Both the position numbers and the translations under genes were made by a program. Positions 23,803 to 33,011 of a stretch of DNA of 64,000 nucleotides are shown one piece after another. The stretch lies in NCBI GenBank assembly GCA_963704535.1, contig OY969916.1:1798001-1862000 (forward strand). The letters run 5' to 3'. Origin of the DNA: G963704535 sp963704535. Its GTDB lineage: Bacteria; Chloroflexota; Chloroflexia; Chloroflexales; Roseiflexaceae. The notes under the pieces are model-generated. The model saw only the letters and a list, made by a program, of their open reading frames with translations. It made no database searches and was not told the origin of the DNA. How positions within the stretch are numbered: position 1 is the stretch's first letter; each line of letters opens with the position of its first letter.

Positions 23803-24363
23803 TCAATCGCGGAACCGATCGTTGAAGTCCCCACGCTGATCGGCCAGCGCCATATCGAGCTGGGACCGGTTGATGAAGCCCATGTCGTAGGCGACCTGGC
23901 CGAAGGGAAGCTGGTTGCCGCTGCTCTGAAGCGAATTCTGGCGCTCCAGCACCCGCACGACCTGTTCGGAGTTCAGGATGCCGCGCCGGATGAAGTAGTT
24001 GCCCAGGCGCGGCACGCCGCCGGGGCCGGCCGGCGCGGTGCCGACCTCGCGCTCGACCACTTCCTCAAAACCGATGATATAGGAAGTGCCGCCCAGCGTC
24101 AGCACGTCGCCTTCGTTCAAGCAACTCTGGCTCCTGATCGGCATACCGTTCAGCGAGAGCCCCGTCTCGGCGCCGCCGAGCGGGACCACGAACCAGCGCT
24201 CAAGCGTCTGGCGGATCTCAGCGTGGCGCGCGGCGACCAGCCGGTCGTGTAGGACGAGGTCATTGGTCGACGCGCTCCCGATCGTGTTGGCGCGGGACTT
24301 CAGCAGGCGGCGCGTGCCGGCCTGCGCCCCGGTGATAGCCCGCAGTACAAGTGCTTTTGTCAT
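23803..24363 (-). CDS. FHA-domain protein with MshEN-like tail
   Basis: 186 residues. Residues about 22-100 are a forkhead-associated domain (phosphothreonine binding): NTIGSASTNDLVLHD, the conserved SxxH equivalent in VAARHAEI, and LSLNGMPI. Residues about 120-186 (RLGNYFIRRGILNSEQ, FGQVAYDMGFINRSQLDMAL) resemble the small helical domain at the N-terminus of type II/IV secretion ATPases. It is a likely reader for the PknB-like kinase at 36154, though distant from it. Divergent from the DUF190-CBS gene. Confidence 0.8.
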   Translation of the reverse strand: MTKALVLRAITGAQAGTRRLLKSRANTIGSASTNDLVLHDRLVAARHAEIRQTLERWFVVPLGGAETGLSLNGMPIRSQSCLNEGDVLTLGGTSYIIGFEEVVEREVGTAPAGPGGVPRLGNYFIRRGILNSEQVVRVLERQNSLQSSGNQLPFGQVAYDMGFINRSQLDMALADQRGDFNDRFRD

Positions 24364-24615
24364 ATGCTGCCCTCCTTCACAGACAGCTCCGCCGCAACAA
24401 GTGCGCTCGGCCGGCAGCGGGGACGCGGAAACAATAGCGAGAATATACCATCACCGTGCGCCGTGGCCCAGCGACGGCCCGCTGCCGAAAATGAAAGATT
24501 TGTGACAAAAAAGTGTACGGTCATTCTATACATCAGTTCGCGATTCTGTCAATAGGAAGGGATAACACTTTCTTCATAGAACGGCGCCTGGGGCGTTGTT
24601 TGACGCTCATCGCGG

Positions 24616-24624
24616 TGCTATAAT
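24616..24624 (+). promoter_or_regulatory. Extended -10 for the DUF190-CBS gene
   Basis: TGCTATAAT (TATAAT at 24619-24624), about 100 bases before the ATG. A G element lies between promoter and gene. The rest of 24364-24600 shows nothing further. Confidence 0.45.
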
Positions 24625-24647
24625 GCCATAGATATCGTTTCGCGCAG

Positions 24648-24716
24648 CGCCGTTCTACTTTACAGAGTGAGTGTGGGAGACTGAGGTGGCAGCCCCTCAA
24701 ACCCTCTTTTTCCCAG
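24648..24716. repeat. G element, TTCTACTTTACA variant
   Basis: TTCTACTTTACAGAGTGAGT, GAGACTGAGGTGGCAGCCCC and TCAAACCCTCTTTTTCCCAG: the second G subtype, in the leader of the DUF190-CBS gene. Confidence 0.8.
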
Positions 24717-24724
24717 AATAGTTT

Positions 24725-25987
24725 ATGCCAACAAATGAACTTGTTCAACGCGTTCGCATCTACCTGAGCGAGCGCGATATGCTGACCGGCAGGCCGCTCT
24801 ACGTGGCCGCGTTGGAGCAGCTTCGGCGCGAGGGCGCGACCGGCGCGACGGTGCTGCGCGGGATCGCTGGCTTCGGGGCCGGCCATCGCACGCGCACGAT
24901 CGGCCCCATCGATCTCGACCAGTCGCCGCCGATCGTGATCGAGTGGGTCGACCGGGCCGAGCGGGTGGCGCGGGTGCTGCCGATGCTCGACGAGATGCTG
25001 CCCAATGCGCTGATTACGATCGAGGATCTGCGGGTCTACCAGGCGGCGCTGCGGTCGAGCGGCCCATTTGGCGAGCAGACGGTCGGCGAGGTGATGGACC
25101 GCGATATCTCCACCGTCGGCCTGTCGACGCCGCTACTGAAGGCGCTGCTGCTCCTGTTGGAGCGCGATCAGCCGCTGCTGCCGCTGCTCAACGAGCGCGG
25201 TGTTGTGGCGGGGGCGCTAGCGCCCGACGATCTGCTGCGCCGCGCCGCGCTGCCGTTGCCGCTGCCGCTGCTGCGCGCGCTCGATCCATCGGAGCGTACG
25301 GCGCTGCTGGCGCCGCTCCCGGACCGGTCGCTGTCCGAGGTCATGGGTGAGTCGCGCACCCTGTATGTCGAGACGCCCATCCCGCATGCGGTCAGCACGC
25401 TGGTGGAGTGGGGGTTGAGCGCGCTGCCGGTGGTCGACCGTGAGGGCCGGTTCGTCGGCCTGTTCGGGGTGGCGCAGGCGCTGGGCGCGGCGCTGGCGGC
25501 CGGCGAACCGACCGATGGTCGCGTGCGCAGCGCCGACCCGCCGACACCGGTGAGCCTAGTGATGCAGCGGGCGGTGCCCACCGTCGCAGCCGGGGCGCCG
25601 CTGCCGGATCTCGCGACGGCGCTCCTGCTGGCCCCCGAGCGCTTCTTGGTGGTCGTCGAGGGTGGCCGGCCGGTCGGCACGCTGACCGACACCCACCTGA
25701 TCAGCCAGTTGCAAGGGCCGCTGCGGTCGGAGTGGCTGGCGGCGCTCCAGGCGCCATCGCCACCGCCGACCCTGTTCGCGACCGCGCCCGCCGGCCAGAC
25801 CGCCGCCACGCTGGCGCAGGCGCCCGCGCCGACGATCGCGGCGCCGGCCACACAGAACGACGCGACGCGGCTCATGCTCGACGAGGGCCACGAGCGGCTG
25901 GTGGTGGTGGACGACGAGGGCCGGCTGGTGGGGCTGCTGGCACGCCGGGCGCTGCTGCGGGCGCTGGCGCAGGAGAGCACCGGCTAG
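24725..25987 (+). CDS. DUF190 (PII-like) protein with CBS domains
   Basis: 420 residues. Residues 1-105 are DUF190: RVRIYLSERDMLTGRPLY, LRREGATGATVLRGIAGFG and PPIVIEWVD, a fold related to PII signalling proteins. Four CBS motifs follow as two pairs (about 115-285 and 290-420): TVGEVMDRDIS, LSEVMGESRTL, VSLVMQRAVP and DEGHERLVVVDDEGRLVGLL. CBS pairs bind adenine nucleotides, so this is probably an energy- or nucleotide-sensing regulator, often tied to ion transport. No partner is adjacent. Confidence 0.85.
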   Translation: MPTNELVQRVRIYLSERDMLTGRPLYVAALEQLRREGATGATVLRGIAGFGAGHRTRTIGPIDLDQSPPIVIEWVDRAERVARVLPMLDEMLPNALITIEDLRVYQAALRSSGPFGEQTVGEVMDRDISTVGLSTPLLKALLLLLERDQPLLPLLNERGVVAGALAPDDLLRRAALPLPLPLLRALDPSERTALLAPLPDRSLSEVMGESRTLYVETPIPHAVSTLVEWGLSALPVVDREGRFVGLFGVAQALGAALAAGEPTDGRVRSADPPTPVSLVMQRAVPTVAAGAPLPDLATALLLAPERFLVVVEGGRPVGTLTDTHLISQLQGPLRSEWLAALQAPSPPPTLFATAPAGQTAATLAQAPAPTIAAPATQNDATRLMLDEGHERLVVVDDEGRLVGLLARRALLRALAQESTG

Positions 25988-25993
25988 AACATG

Positions 25994-26040
25994 AAGTATA
26001 GAGGATAGAGGATAGAAGATGGCTATCCTCTATCCTCTAC
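25994..26040. repeat. H repeat: GGATAGA palindrome
   Basis: TATAGAGGATAGAGGATAGA and TATCCTCTATCCTCTAC face each other between the convergent CBS and DUF58 genes; the DUF58 stop codon lies at its edge. Confidence 0.85.
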
Positions 26041-27305
26041 CCCCGGTTCACCATCGACGGCGACGACTGGTACCCGGCGACCAGCGGCCGGCCCAGCGTG
26101 TCCTCCAGCCGCTGGCCCTGCTTGTGCAGGTAAGTCGGGACGCGCAGCTCGGCCAGGCGTGCTTGGATGGCCAGCGAGTCGTGCCAGCCACCGAACGACT
26201 CCGGGTCCACCAGCACCACCACCGCCCGCGCGCCGCGGTACAGCAGGTGCTGCAAGCTGACGCCCCAGCGCTCGTCGAGCGACGGCGTGATGATCACCAG
26301 CGTGCAATTGCGCCCGAAGCGCACACTCTCGGCGGCCAGGACCTCGGCCAGCGGCTGGGCGCCGTGGGCCCGCAGCACCGCCAGCGCCTCCAAGATCTTG
26401 AACAACTGGCGCAACTCGCGCTCGGCCGGGATCACCTCACGGTGCTGGCCCCACGAGATCAGCCCGACCGAGCGATTTTGCTGTAGCAGGTGCCGGGCGA
26501 TCGACGCGGCGGCGTTCACCCCATACTCCTCGGTCGACTCGGCCAGGCGCAACTCGTGCGGCTGGCGGGTGCCCCGCTCGGCCGCGACGTGCTGCTGGAC
26601 TCGCTCCTGCATATCGAGCACGACATAGACCTCGGCGGTCGGGTCAAGCTCAAACTCCTTGACCATCAGCTGGCCGGTGCGGGCGGTGCTGCGCCAGTGG
26701 ATGCGGTTGAAGCTATCGCCCGGCTGATACTCCCGAATCGTCGAGACGTTCGGCGTGACGTGGTAGGCGCGGCTCTTGACGTCCTGCCCGCCGGGAAGCT
26801 CCGCACTGGGCAGCGTAAAGCCGGGCAGCGCCATCGTCTGCGGGTAGACCAGCACCTCGCTGGTGCCCTCGACGGTGCGCTCAAGCCGAAAGATCCCGAA
26901 CGGGTCGCCGCTGGTCAGCGTGGCCGGGCCGAGCGTGAACTTGCCGCGCATGGTACAGGGGGTCTTGGCGATCCAGCGGTGGCGCTCGCGCGGCGGCAGG
27001 TAGGTCACGAAGCCGGGACCATGGTGGGGCAGGTCAGAGTGATCTTGCAACTCGACCCACAGCTTGGGGAACGGCCAAAGGTTGCGGATGGTAATGCGCT
27101 CGCGGGCGAACTCGCCTACCTGGGTGCGGTGGGTAAACGTCTCGCGATCCACGCGCAGCCCGCGCAGATTGCTCCAGGCCCACAGGTACGAAAGGATCAG
27201 CAGGGCCAGCAGCAGGTAGAACAGGTGAAAGAACAGTCGGATGCCGGTCCCTTGCGCCGCGAGGAAGCTCAGCAGCGATAACGCTAGAAGGCCAATTGGT
27301 CGCAT
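26037..27305 (-). CDS. DUF58 membrane-anchored protein
   Basis: 422 residues from ATG 27305; a TTG at 27320 is possible. Two hydrophobic segments at about 3-40, a beta-rich domain (about 45-190), then DUF58 with the typical REYQPGDSFNRIHWRSTART at about 190-210 and a VWA-like tail (VYVVLDMQ, VIITPSL). DUF58 proteins usually stand beside a MoxR ATPase; none is adjacent here. The function is probably assembly or maturation of a surface or metal protein, by analogy only. Confidence 0.82.
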   Translation of the reverse strand: MRPIGLLALSLLSFLAAQGTGIRLFFHLFYLLLALLILSYLWAWSNLRGLRVDRETFTHRTQVGEFARERITIRNLWPFPKLWVELQDHSDLPHHGPGFVTYLPPRERHRWIAKTPCTMRGKFTLGPATLTSGDPFGIFRLERTVEGTSEVLVYPQTMALPGFTLPSAELPGGQDVKSRAYHVTPNVSTIREYQPGDSFNRIHWRSTARTGQLMVKEFELDPTAEVYVVLDMQERVQQHVAAERGTRQPHELRLAESTEEYGVNAAASIARHLLQQNRSVGLISWGQHREVIPAERELRQLFKILEALAVLRAHGAQPLAEVLAAESVRFGRNCTLVIITPSLDERWGVSLQHLLYRGARAVVVLVDPESFGGWHDSLAIQARLAELRVPTYLHKQGQRLEDTLGRPLVAGYQSSPSMVNRG

Positions 27306-27354
27306 AAATTCTCTTTTCAATGCTCAATTCTCCCTTAGACAGGTTTCGGGCGGC

Positions 27355-27573
27355 GTCATTCTACTTTACAATGTGGGTGGGGGAGACTGAGGGGGCAGCC
27401 CCCTCAAACCCCCTTTTTCTCAGAGGACGCTATTCTACTTTACAATGTGGGTGGGGAGACTGAGGGGGCTGCCCCCTCAAACCCCCTTTTTTCTCAGGGG
27501 ACGCTATTCTACTTTACAATGTGGGTGGGGAGACTGAGGGGCTGCCCCCTCAAACCCCCTTTTTTCTCAGAAG
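27355..27573. repeat. Three tandem G elements (TTCTACTTTACA variant)
   Basis: Three copies of TTCTACTTTACAATGTGGGT..GAGACTGAGGGGGC..GCCCCCTCAAACCCCCTTTTT lie head to tail, spaced about 75 bp. They fill the space between the DUF58 and STAS genes. Confidence 0.92.
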
Positions 27574-27595
27574 TGATGCGTGATAGGTCACCTTG

Positions 27596-28673
27596 TCACC
27601 CCCTCACCTTGTCACCGACCAGGGCTCGCAGCGCGTCGCTGAGCGTCCCGGCCGTCTGGAGCGTGCGAAGATCGGCGCCGAGGCCGACCAGCGCCTGCGC
27701 GGCCGACACACTGATCCCCGATAGGACTACCTGGGCGCCGAGCAGCCGCGCAGACCCGGCGGCTCGCAGCAGCGCCGACGCCGCGTGCTCATCGACCTCG
27801 CGCAGGCCGGTGATGTCGATGATCACCGCCCGCGCCCGCTGCGACTGGATGCCGCGCAGCATGCCATCGACCAGCCGATCGGCGCGCTCCTGGTCGAGAT
27901 AGCCCACCAGCGGCAGCAGCGCCACGTCGTGCTCCAGTGGGATCAGCGGCAGGGCCAGCGCCTCGATCGTCTCGCGCAGCCGATCCTGGGTCGCCAGCAA
28001 CGACGCGTTGCTGGCCTGAACCTGCGCGGCCAGGTCGGCGTTCTCGCGGGCGCGGGCCTCGGCCTCCGCGTGGGACAGCTCCTGCGCCACATTCGAGTGG
28101 TGCAGCGCAACCACGTTGCTGCGCATCATCAGCCAGGTTCCAACCAGTGTGACCAGCGTCATCACGATCACCGTCGCGATGGGGAGCAGCCGGGGGGCCG
28201 TATAGATCTCCTGAAAAGCCTCCGGCGGCACACCCCCCAACTCAATCAGCAACGAGACTCCATAGCCGATCAGGCACAGGACGATCGTGACGTCGAGCGC
28301 CCGTGGGTCGTCGAGCACCAGGCCCGCGCCGATCAGGAGTAGCACATACAGCGTGCTGCCGCCCGATAGCGCGCCCCCGACGGTATGGTTTCCGCCAACG
28401 ATCAACAGCGTCAGCAGCACAAGACACACGTACGTCGCAGGGACGCCATAGCCGGCCCGCAGCAGCAGGTAGTAGAGGCCGTAGTAGCCATACGCGACCA
28501 GCGGAATGACGAATCCCGCGAGTGAGCTGGGCGGGCTCGAGTTGGTCGATCAGGCCAAGTATGAAGATCGGCAGGTTTAACAGCGCCAGAACGAGAATGA
28601 ACGCCTTGATACGCTGCATACGGATGAGTGATTGCCGCTCGGTTGCGCCGGCCGCAGTTATTTGTTTGCTCAT
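27596..28673 (-). pseudogene. Membrane STAS-domain regulator, one frameshift
   Basis: The ATG at 28673 (GGGAGG upstream) opens a frame of membrane segments (AFILVLALLNLPIFILGL). Near 28520 the sense continues one base out of phase (FVIPLVAYGYYGLYYLLLRA) to the stop at 27596. The joined product has about five membrane passes, a coiled coil (about 145-190) and a C-terminal STAS domain (AVIIDITGLREVDEHAASAL) as in RsbR-like stressosome regulators. The second frame alone from 28429 keeps the STAS domain. Only 15 bp separate it from mnmE upstream. Decay or assembly error cannot be told apart. Confidence 0.8.
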
Positions 28674-28688
28674 GGCCTCCCTCTGCGA

Positions 28689-30104
28689 TCACTTCCCGAT
28701 GCAGAACCGGCTAAAAATGGCCGCCAGCAGGTCCTCGCCGACTGTCTCACCGGTGATCTCACCGATCGCCGTCAGGGCGGCGGTCAGATCGACCGCCAGT
28801 AGGTCGGCTGGGATGCCGCGGGCATGACCGGCGAGCGCGTCGCGCAGGTGCGTGGCCGCGCGGCCGAGCGCGTCCCGGTGGCGCGGGCTAGTCACCATGC
28901 GCCCGTCGCCGAGCCCGGCCCCGCCGAGCAGCAACGCGGCGACCGCGCGCGCCAACCCATCGATCCCGGCGCCCGTGAGCGCAGAAGTCTCGACCACGGT
29001 CGCGAACCGTGAAGATAGAGGATGGAGGATGGAGAATGGAGGATCGCGCTGCAATCCTCCATCCTTCATCCTCCATCCTCTATCTTCTATCGTCGATTCT
29101 ATCAAGTCAATTTTGTTGTGTACCAAGATCGTCGGCTTGCCCTCGACGAGCGCAGCGATTGCGGCGTCGTCGTCGGTGGGGGGCGCGCTGGCGTCGATCA
29201 CCAGCAGCGCCAGGTCGGCGGCGGCCAGCGCGGCGCGGCTGCGGGCGACCCCCAGGCGCTCGACCGGGTCGGCGGTCTCGGCGATGCCGGCGGTATCGAC
29301 CAGGACGACCGGGATGCCCTGGAGATTGGCAGTCTCCTCCAGCGTGTCGCGGGTCGTGCCGGGGATGGGGGTGACGATCGCACGGTCGGCGCGCAGAAGC
29401 GCGTTGAGCAGGCTCGATTTGCCGGCGTTGGGCCGCCCGACCAGCGCCGCCCGCGCGCCCTGCCGGTAGACGATGCCCTGGTCGGCCGTCGCCAGCAGCC
29501 GCTCCAGCGCCTCAAGCCCCTGCGCTAGCGGCGCGGCGAACTCTTGCGGCTCGACATCGTCCTCTGGGAAATCGACCAGGACGGTGACGTAGGCCAGCGG
29601 CCCCAGCAGCAGCTCACGAATGCGCCCCAGCTCGCCGGAGAGCCAGCCGCCGAGCTGGGCCTGCGCCAACGCCAGCCCCTGCGCGGTGCGGGCCTGGATC
29701 ACGTCGAGCGTGGCCTCCGCTTGAGCCAGGTCGATCCGACCGTTGAGAAAGGCGCGCATGGTGAATTCGCCCGGCTCGGCCTGCCGCGCACCCTGCGCCA
29801 GCGCCAGGGCCAGCGCCTGGCCGAGGACCAGCGGCCCGCCATGGCAGGAGATCTCGACCAGGTCCTCGGCGGTGAAGCTGCGCGGCGCGCGCATAAACAC
29901 CGCCATCGCCTCGTCGATCACCACCCTGCCGGGCGCGACCACCTGGCCGAAGCGCATACGAAAAGGGCGCCATGCGCCGGGATTGATCGGCTGGAAGATC
30001 CGATCGAGGATCGGCAGCGCGTCCGGGCCACTCACCCGCACGACGCCGATACCTCCTTCGCCCGGCGGCGTAGCGATCGCCGCGATGGTGTCGTCGTAGA
30101 GCAT
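28689..30104 (-). CDS. mnmE: tRNA modification GTPase MnmE with repeat-derived insertion
   Basis: 471 residues from ATG 30104. MnmE with MnmG modifies U34 of certain tRNAs. The N-terminal folate-binding domain opens DTIAAIATPPGEGGIGVVRV; the GTPase has G1 GRPNAGKSS, G2/G3 TTRDT..DTAG, G4 NKID; the C-terminus ends FCIGK with the catalytic Cys. Residues about 335-365 (IEDRGWRMKDGG..FSILHPLSS) interrupt the G domain between NKID and G5 (ETSALTG) and are a translated H repeat. Length is only slightly above usual. It leads into the STAS gene. Confidence 0.93.
   Translation of the reverse strand: MLYDDTIAAIATPPGEGGIGVVRVSGPDALPILDRIFQPINPGAWRPFRMRFGQVVAPGRVVIDEAMAVFMRAPRSFTAEDLVEISCHGGPLVLGQALALALAQGARQAEPGEFTMRAFLNGRIDLAQAEATLDVIQARTAQGLALAQAQLGGWLSGELGRIRELLLGPLAYVTVLVDFPEDDVEPQEFAAPLAQGLEALERLLATADQGIVYRQGARAALVGRPNAGKSSLLNALLRADRAIVTPIPGTTRDTLEETANLQGIPVVLVDTAGIAETADPVERLGVARSRAALAAADLALLVIDASAPPTDDDAAIAALVEGKPTILVHNKIDLIESTIEDRGWRMKDGGLQRDPPFSILHPLSSRFATVVETSALTGAGIDGLARAVAALLLGGAGLGDGRMVTSPRHRDALGRAATHLRDALAGHARGIPADLLAVDLTAALTAIGEITGETVGEDLLAAIFSRFCIGK
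29011..29100. repeat. H repeat: GGATGGA palindrome inside mnmE
   Basis: GAAGATAGAGGATGGAGGAT and CTCCATCCTCTATCTTCTAT form the outer arms around a GCGCTGC centre. It keeps the mnmE reading frame open. Confidence 0.9.
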
Positions 30105-30110
30105 GGGCGC

Positions 30111-30119
30111 ATTATAGCA
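30111..30119 (-). promoter_or_regulatory. Extended -10 predicting leaderless mnmE mRNA
   Basis: The reverse strand reads TGCTATAAT, then 6 bases, then the mnmE ATG. Transcription would start at or next to the ATG, and no Shine-Dalgarno is present. Confidence 0.55.
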
Positions 30120-30131
30120 TTGATGGCGCAT

Positions 30132-30190
30132 GAAAACGTGAAACGTGAAACGTGATGTATGGATCACGTTTCACGTTTCACGTTTCACGG
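30132..30190. repeat. H repeat: CGTGAAA palindrome
   Basis: AACGTGAAACGTGAAACGTG and CACGTTTCACGTTTCACGTT flank ATGTATGG, between hpf and mnmE just upstream of the mnmE promoter. Confidence 0.9.
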
Positions 30191-30207
30191 AAACAGCCTA
30201 GACTCTG

Positions 30208-30792
30208 CTAATCGGCCACTTCCCCCGGCACGATCAGCCCATAGTTGCCGTCCTGGCGACGGTAGAGGACGTTGATGCCGCCGTTCTCGGCGTCGCGGAA
30301 GACGAAGAAGTCGTGGCCCAGCAGCTCCATCTGCTCGACCGCCTCCTCGCTGGACATAGGCTTGACCTGGAACTCCTTGGTGCGCACAATCTGCGGCGGA
30401 GGCTCCTCGTCGGGCGTGTCGCCCGGCTCAAGCACCGTCTCGACCAGGTGTGGAACCACCGCGCCGGCCTGCCGACGCGGCCGGCCGTGGCGCCAGTAGC
30501 GCTCCTTGTAGCGCTTGATCTGGCGTTGCAGCCTATCATGCACGGCATCGATCGCCGCGAAGAGGTCGCCGGCGTGCTGATCCGCGCGCAATATAATGCC
30601 ATGTTCGCCCACGAGAGTCACCTGGGCGCGGTGGGTCGAGCCCTCGGTCTTGCTCTGGGCCTCCATAAGCTCCACAGTCGCCTGTGTTACCTGATTGTCC
30701 AGGTAACGATCCAGCTTGCCGAGCTTCTCCTCGATGTAAGTCCGTTGGCGCTCGGTCACTTTCCCGTTGCGGCTCCTGAAGATCAACTCCAT
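30208..30792 (-). CDS. hpf: Ribosome hibernation promoting factor, long form
   Basis: 194 residues from ATG 30792 (GGGAGGAATGGACCC upstream). N-terminal HPF/YfiA domain (1-100: MELIFRSRNGKVTERQRTYI, EEKLGKLDRYL) binds the 30S decoding site; the C-terminal domain (about 135-190: IVRTKEFQVKPMSSEEAVEQ, LLGHDFFVFRDAENG) drives dimerisation into 100S particles. The long form is usual outside Gammaproteobacteria. It has a leader of about 270 bases with a small reading frame and a hairpin, so its expression may be controlled after transcription starts. Confidence 0.93.
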   Translation of the reverse strand: MELIFRSRNGKVTERQRTYIEEKLGKLDRYLDNQVTQATVELMEAQSKTEGSTHRAQVTLVGEHGIILRADQHAGDLFAAIDAVHDRLQRQIKRYKERYWRHGRPRRQAGAVVPHLVETVLEPGDTPDEEPPPQIVRTKEFQVKPMSSEEAVEQMELLGHDFFVFRDAENGGINVLYRRQDGNYGLIVPGEVAD

Positions 30793-30874
30793 GGGTCCAT
30801 TCCTCCCTAGCCGGACGACGTGGCGCCCTCCGGCCGGCTGCCAGCACGGCGCCGTCGCCGCGCCGGAAATACAC

Positions 30875-30909
30875 GAAGCCCCCAACCGCATAAAGCGGCC
30901 GAGGGCTTC
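30875..30909 (-). promoter_or_regulatory. Hairpin in the hpf leader
   Basis: GAAGCCC/GGGCTTC and CCGC/GCGG pair around ATAAA, a strong stem between the leader reading frame and hpf. No U-tract follows, so it is more likely an RNA control or stability element than a terminator. Confidence 0.5.
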
Positions 30910-30918
30910 ACCAGCTCA

Positions 30919-30981
30919 TCAGCGCACGGATGTCACGCTCTGCTTGCCGTAGCCACGCTCGTCGCAAACGACATTGACCAT
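30919..30981 (-). CDS. Candidate 20-residue leader peptide upstream of hpf
   Basis: MVNVVCDERGYGKQSVTSVR, with AAAGGAAGG 9 bases before the ATG and the stop directly before the hairpin. The context (promoter, small frame, hairpin, gene) is that of translational attenuation. No known leader-peptide family is recognised; the codons do not show a run of one amino acid. Confidence 0.4.
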   Translation of the reverse strand: MVNVVCDERGYGKQSVTSVR

Positions 30982-31070
30982 GTGCGTTCGCCCTTCCTTT
31001 GGCTGCGGGCCGCTCCGTCGGCAGCTCCGTCGACGTTCCGGCACTCCATGTCCCTGGATGTGTGACCGTT

Positions 31071-31099
31071 ATTGTACTACGTCGCGCGGGCTCATGCAA
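31071..31099 (-). promoter_or_regulatory. Promoter of the hpf leader
   Basis: The reverse strand gives TTGCAT, a 17-base spacer and TACAAT (-10 at 31076-31071), about 280 bases before hpf. Confidence 0.5.
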
Positions 31100-31138
31100 G
31101 ACATTTTGTTATTTTCCGTTAACAAAAGGTTTCCGGTA

Positions 31139-31205
31139 GCGCCGTTTACTCTACAGGTGTGAGTGGAGGAGACTGAGGGGGCTTCCCCTCAAACCCCCTT
31201 TCCCC
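31139..31205. repeat. G element, TTTACTCTACA variant
   Basis: CGTTTACTCTACAGGTGTGA, GAGACTGAGGGGGCTTCCCC and TCAAACCCCCTTTCCCCTCC. The acyl-CoA ligase stop codon follows at once. Confidence 0.85.
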
Positions 31206-31207
31206 TC

Positions 31208-32836
<1,629 letters not shown>

Positions 32837-32852
32837 GGTACCCTCCTCATTC

Positions 32853-32977
32853 GATTGACGATTGACGATTGACGATTTGGAGAGTGCGTGAAGGGTGAAA
32901 CGTGTTGCGTGTTGCGTGAAACGTGAAACGTGAAACGTGAGCAACGTCCCAATCACGTTTCACGTTTCACGTTTCGG
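32853..32977. repeat. H repeats: GATTGAC run and CGTGAAA/GTTGCGT palindrome
   Basis: ATTGACG words (32854-32875) are followed by a palindrome with arms GTGAAACGTG/GTTGCGT words and CACGTTTCACGTTTCACGTT, between the ligase and PBP genes. Confidence 0.88.
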
Positions 32978-33011
32978 GCCTGCTGTGGGATGTTTGAAAA
33001 CACGCGAATCT

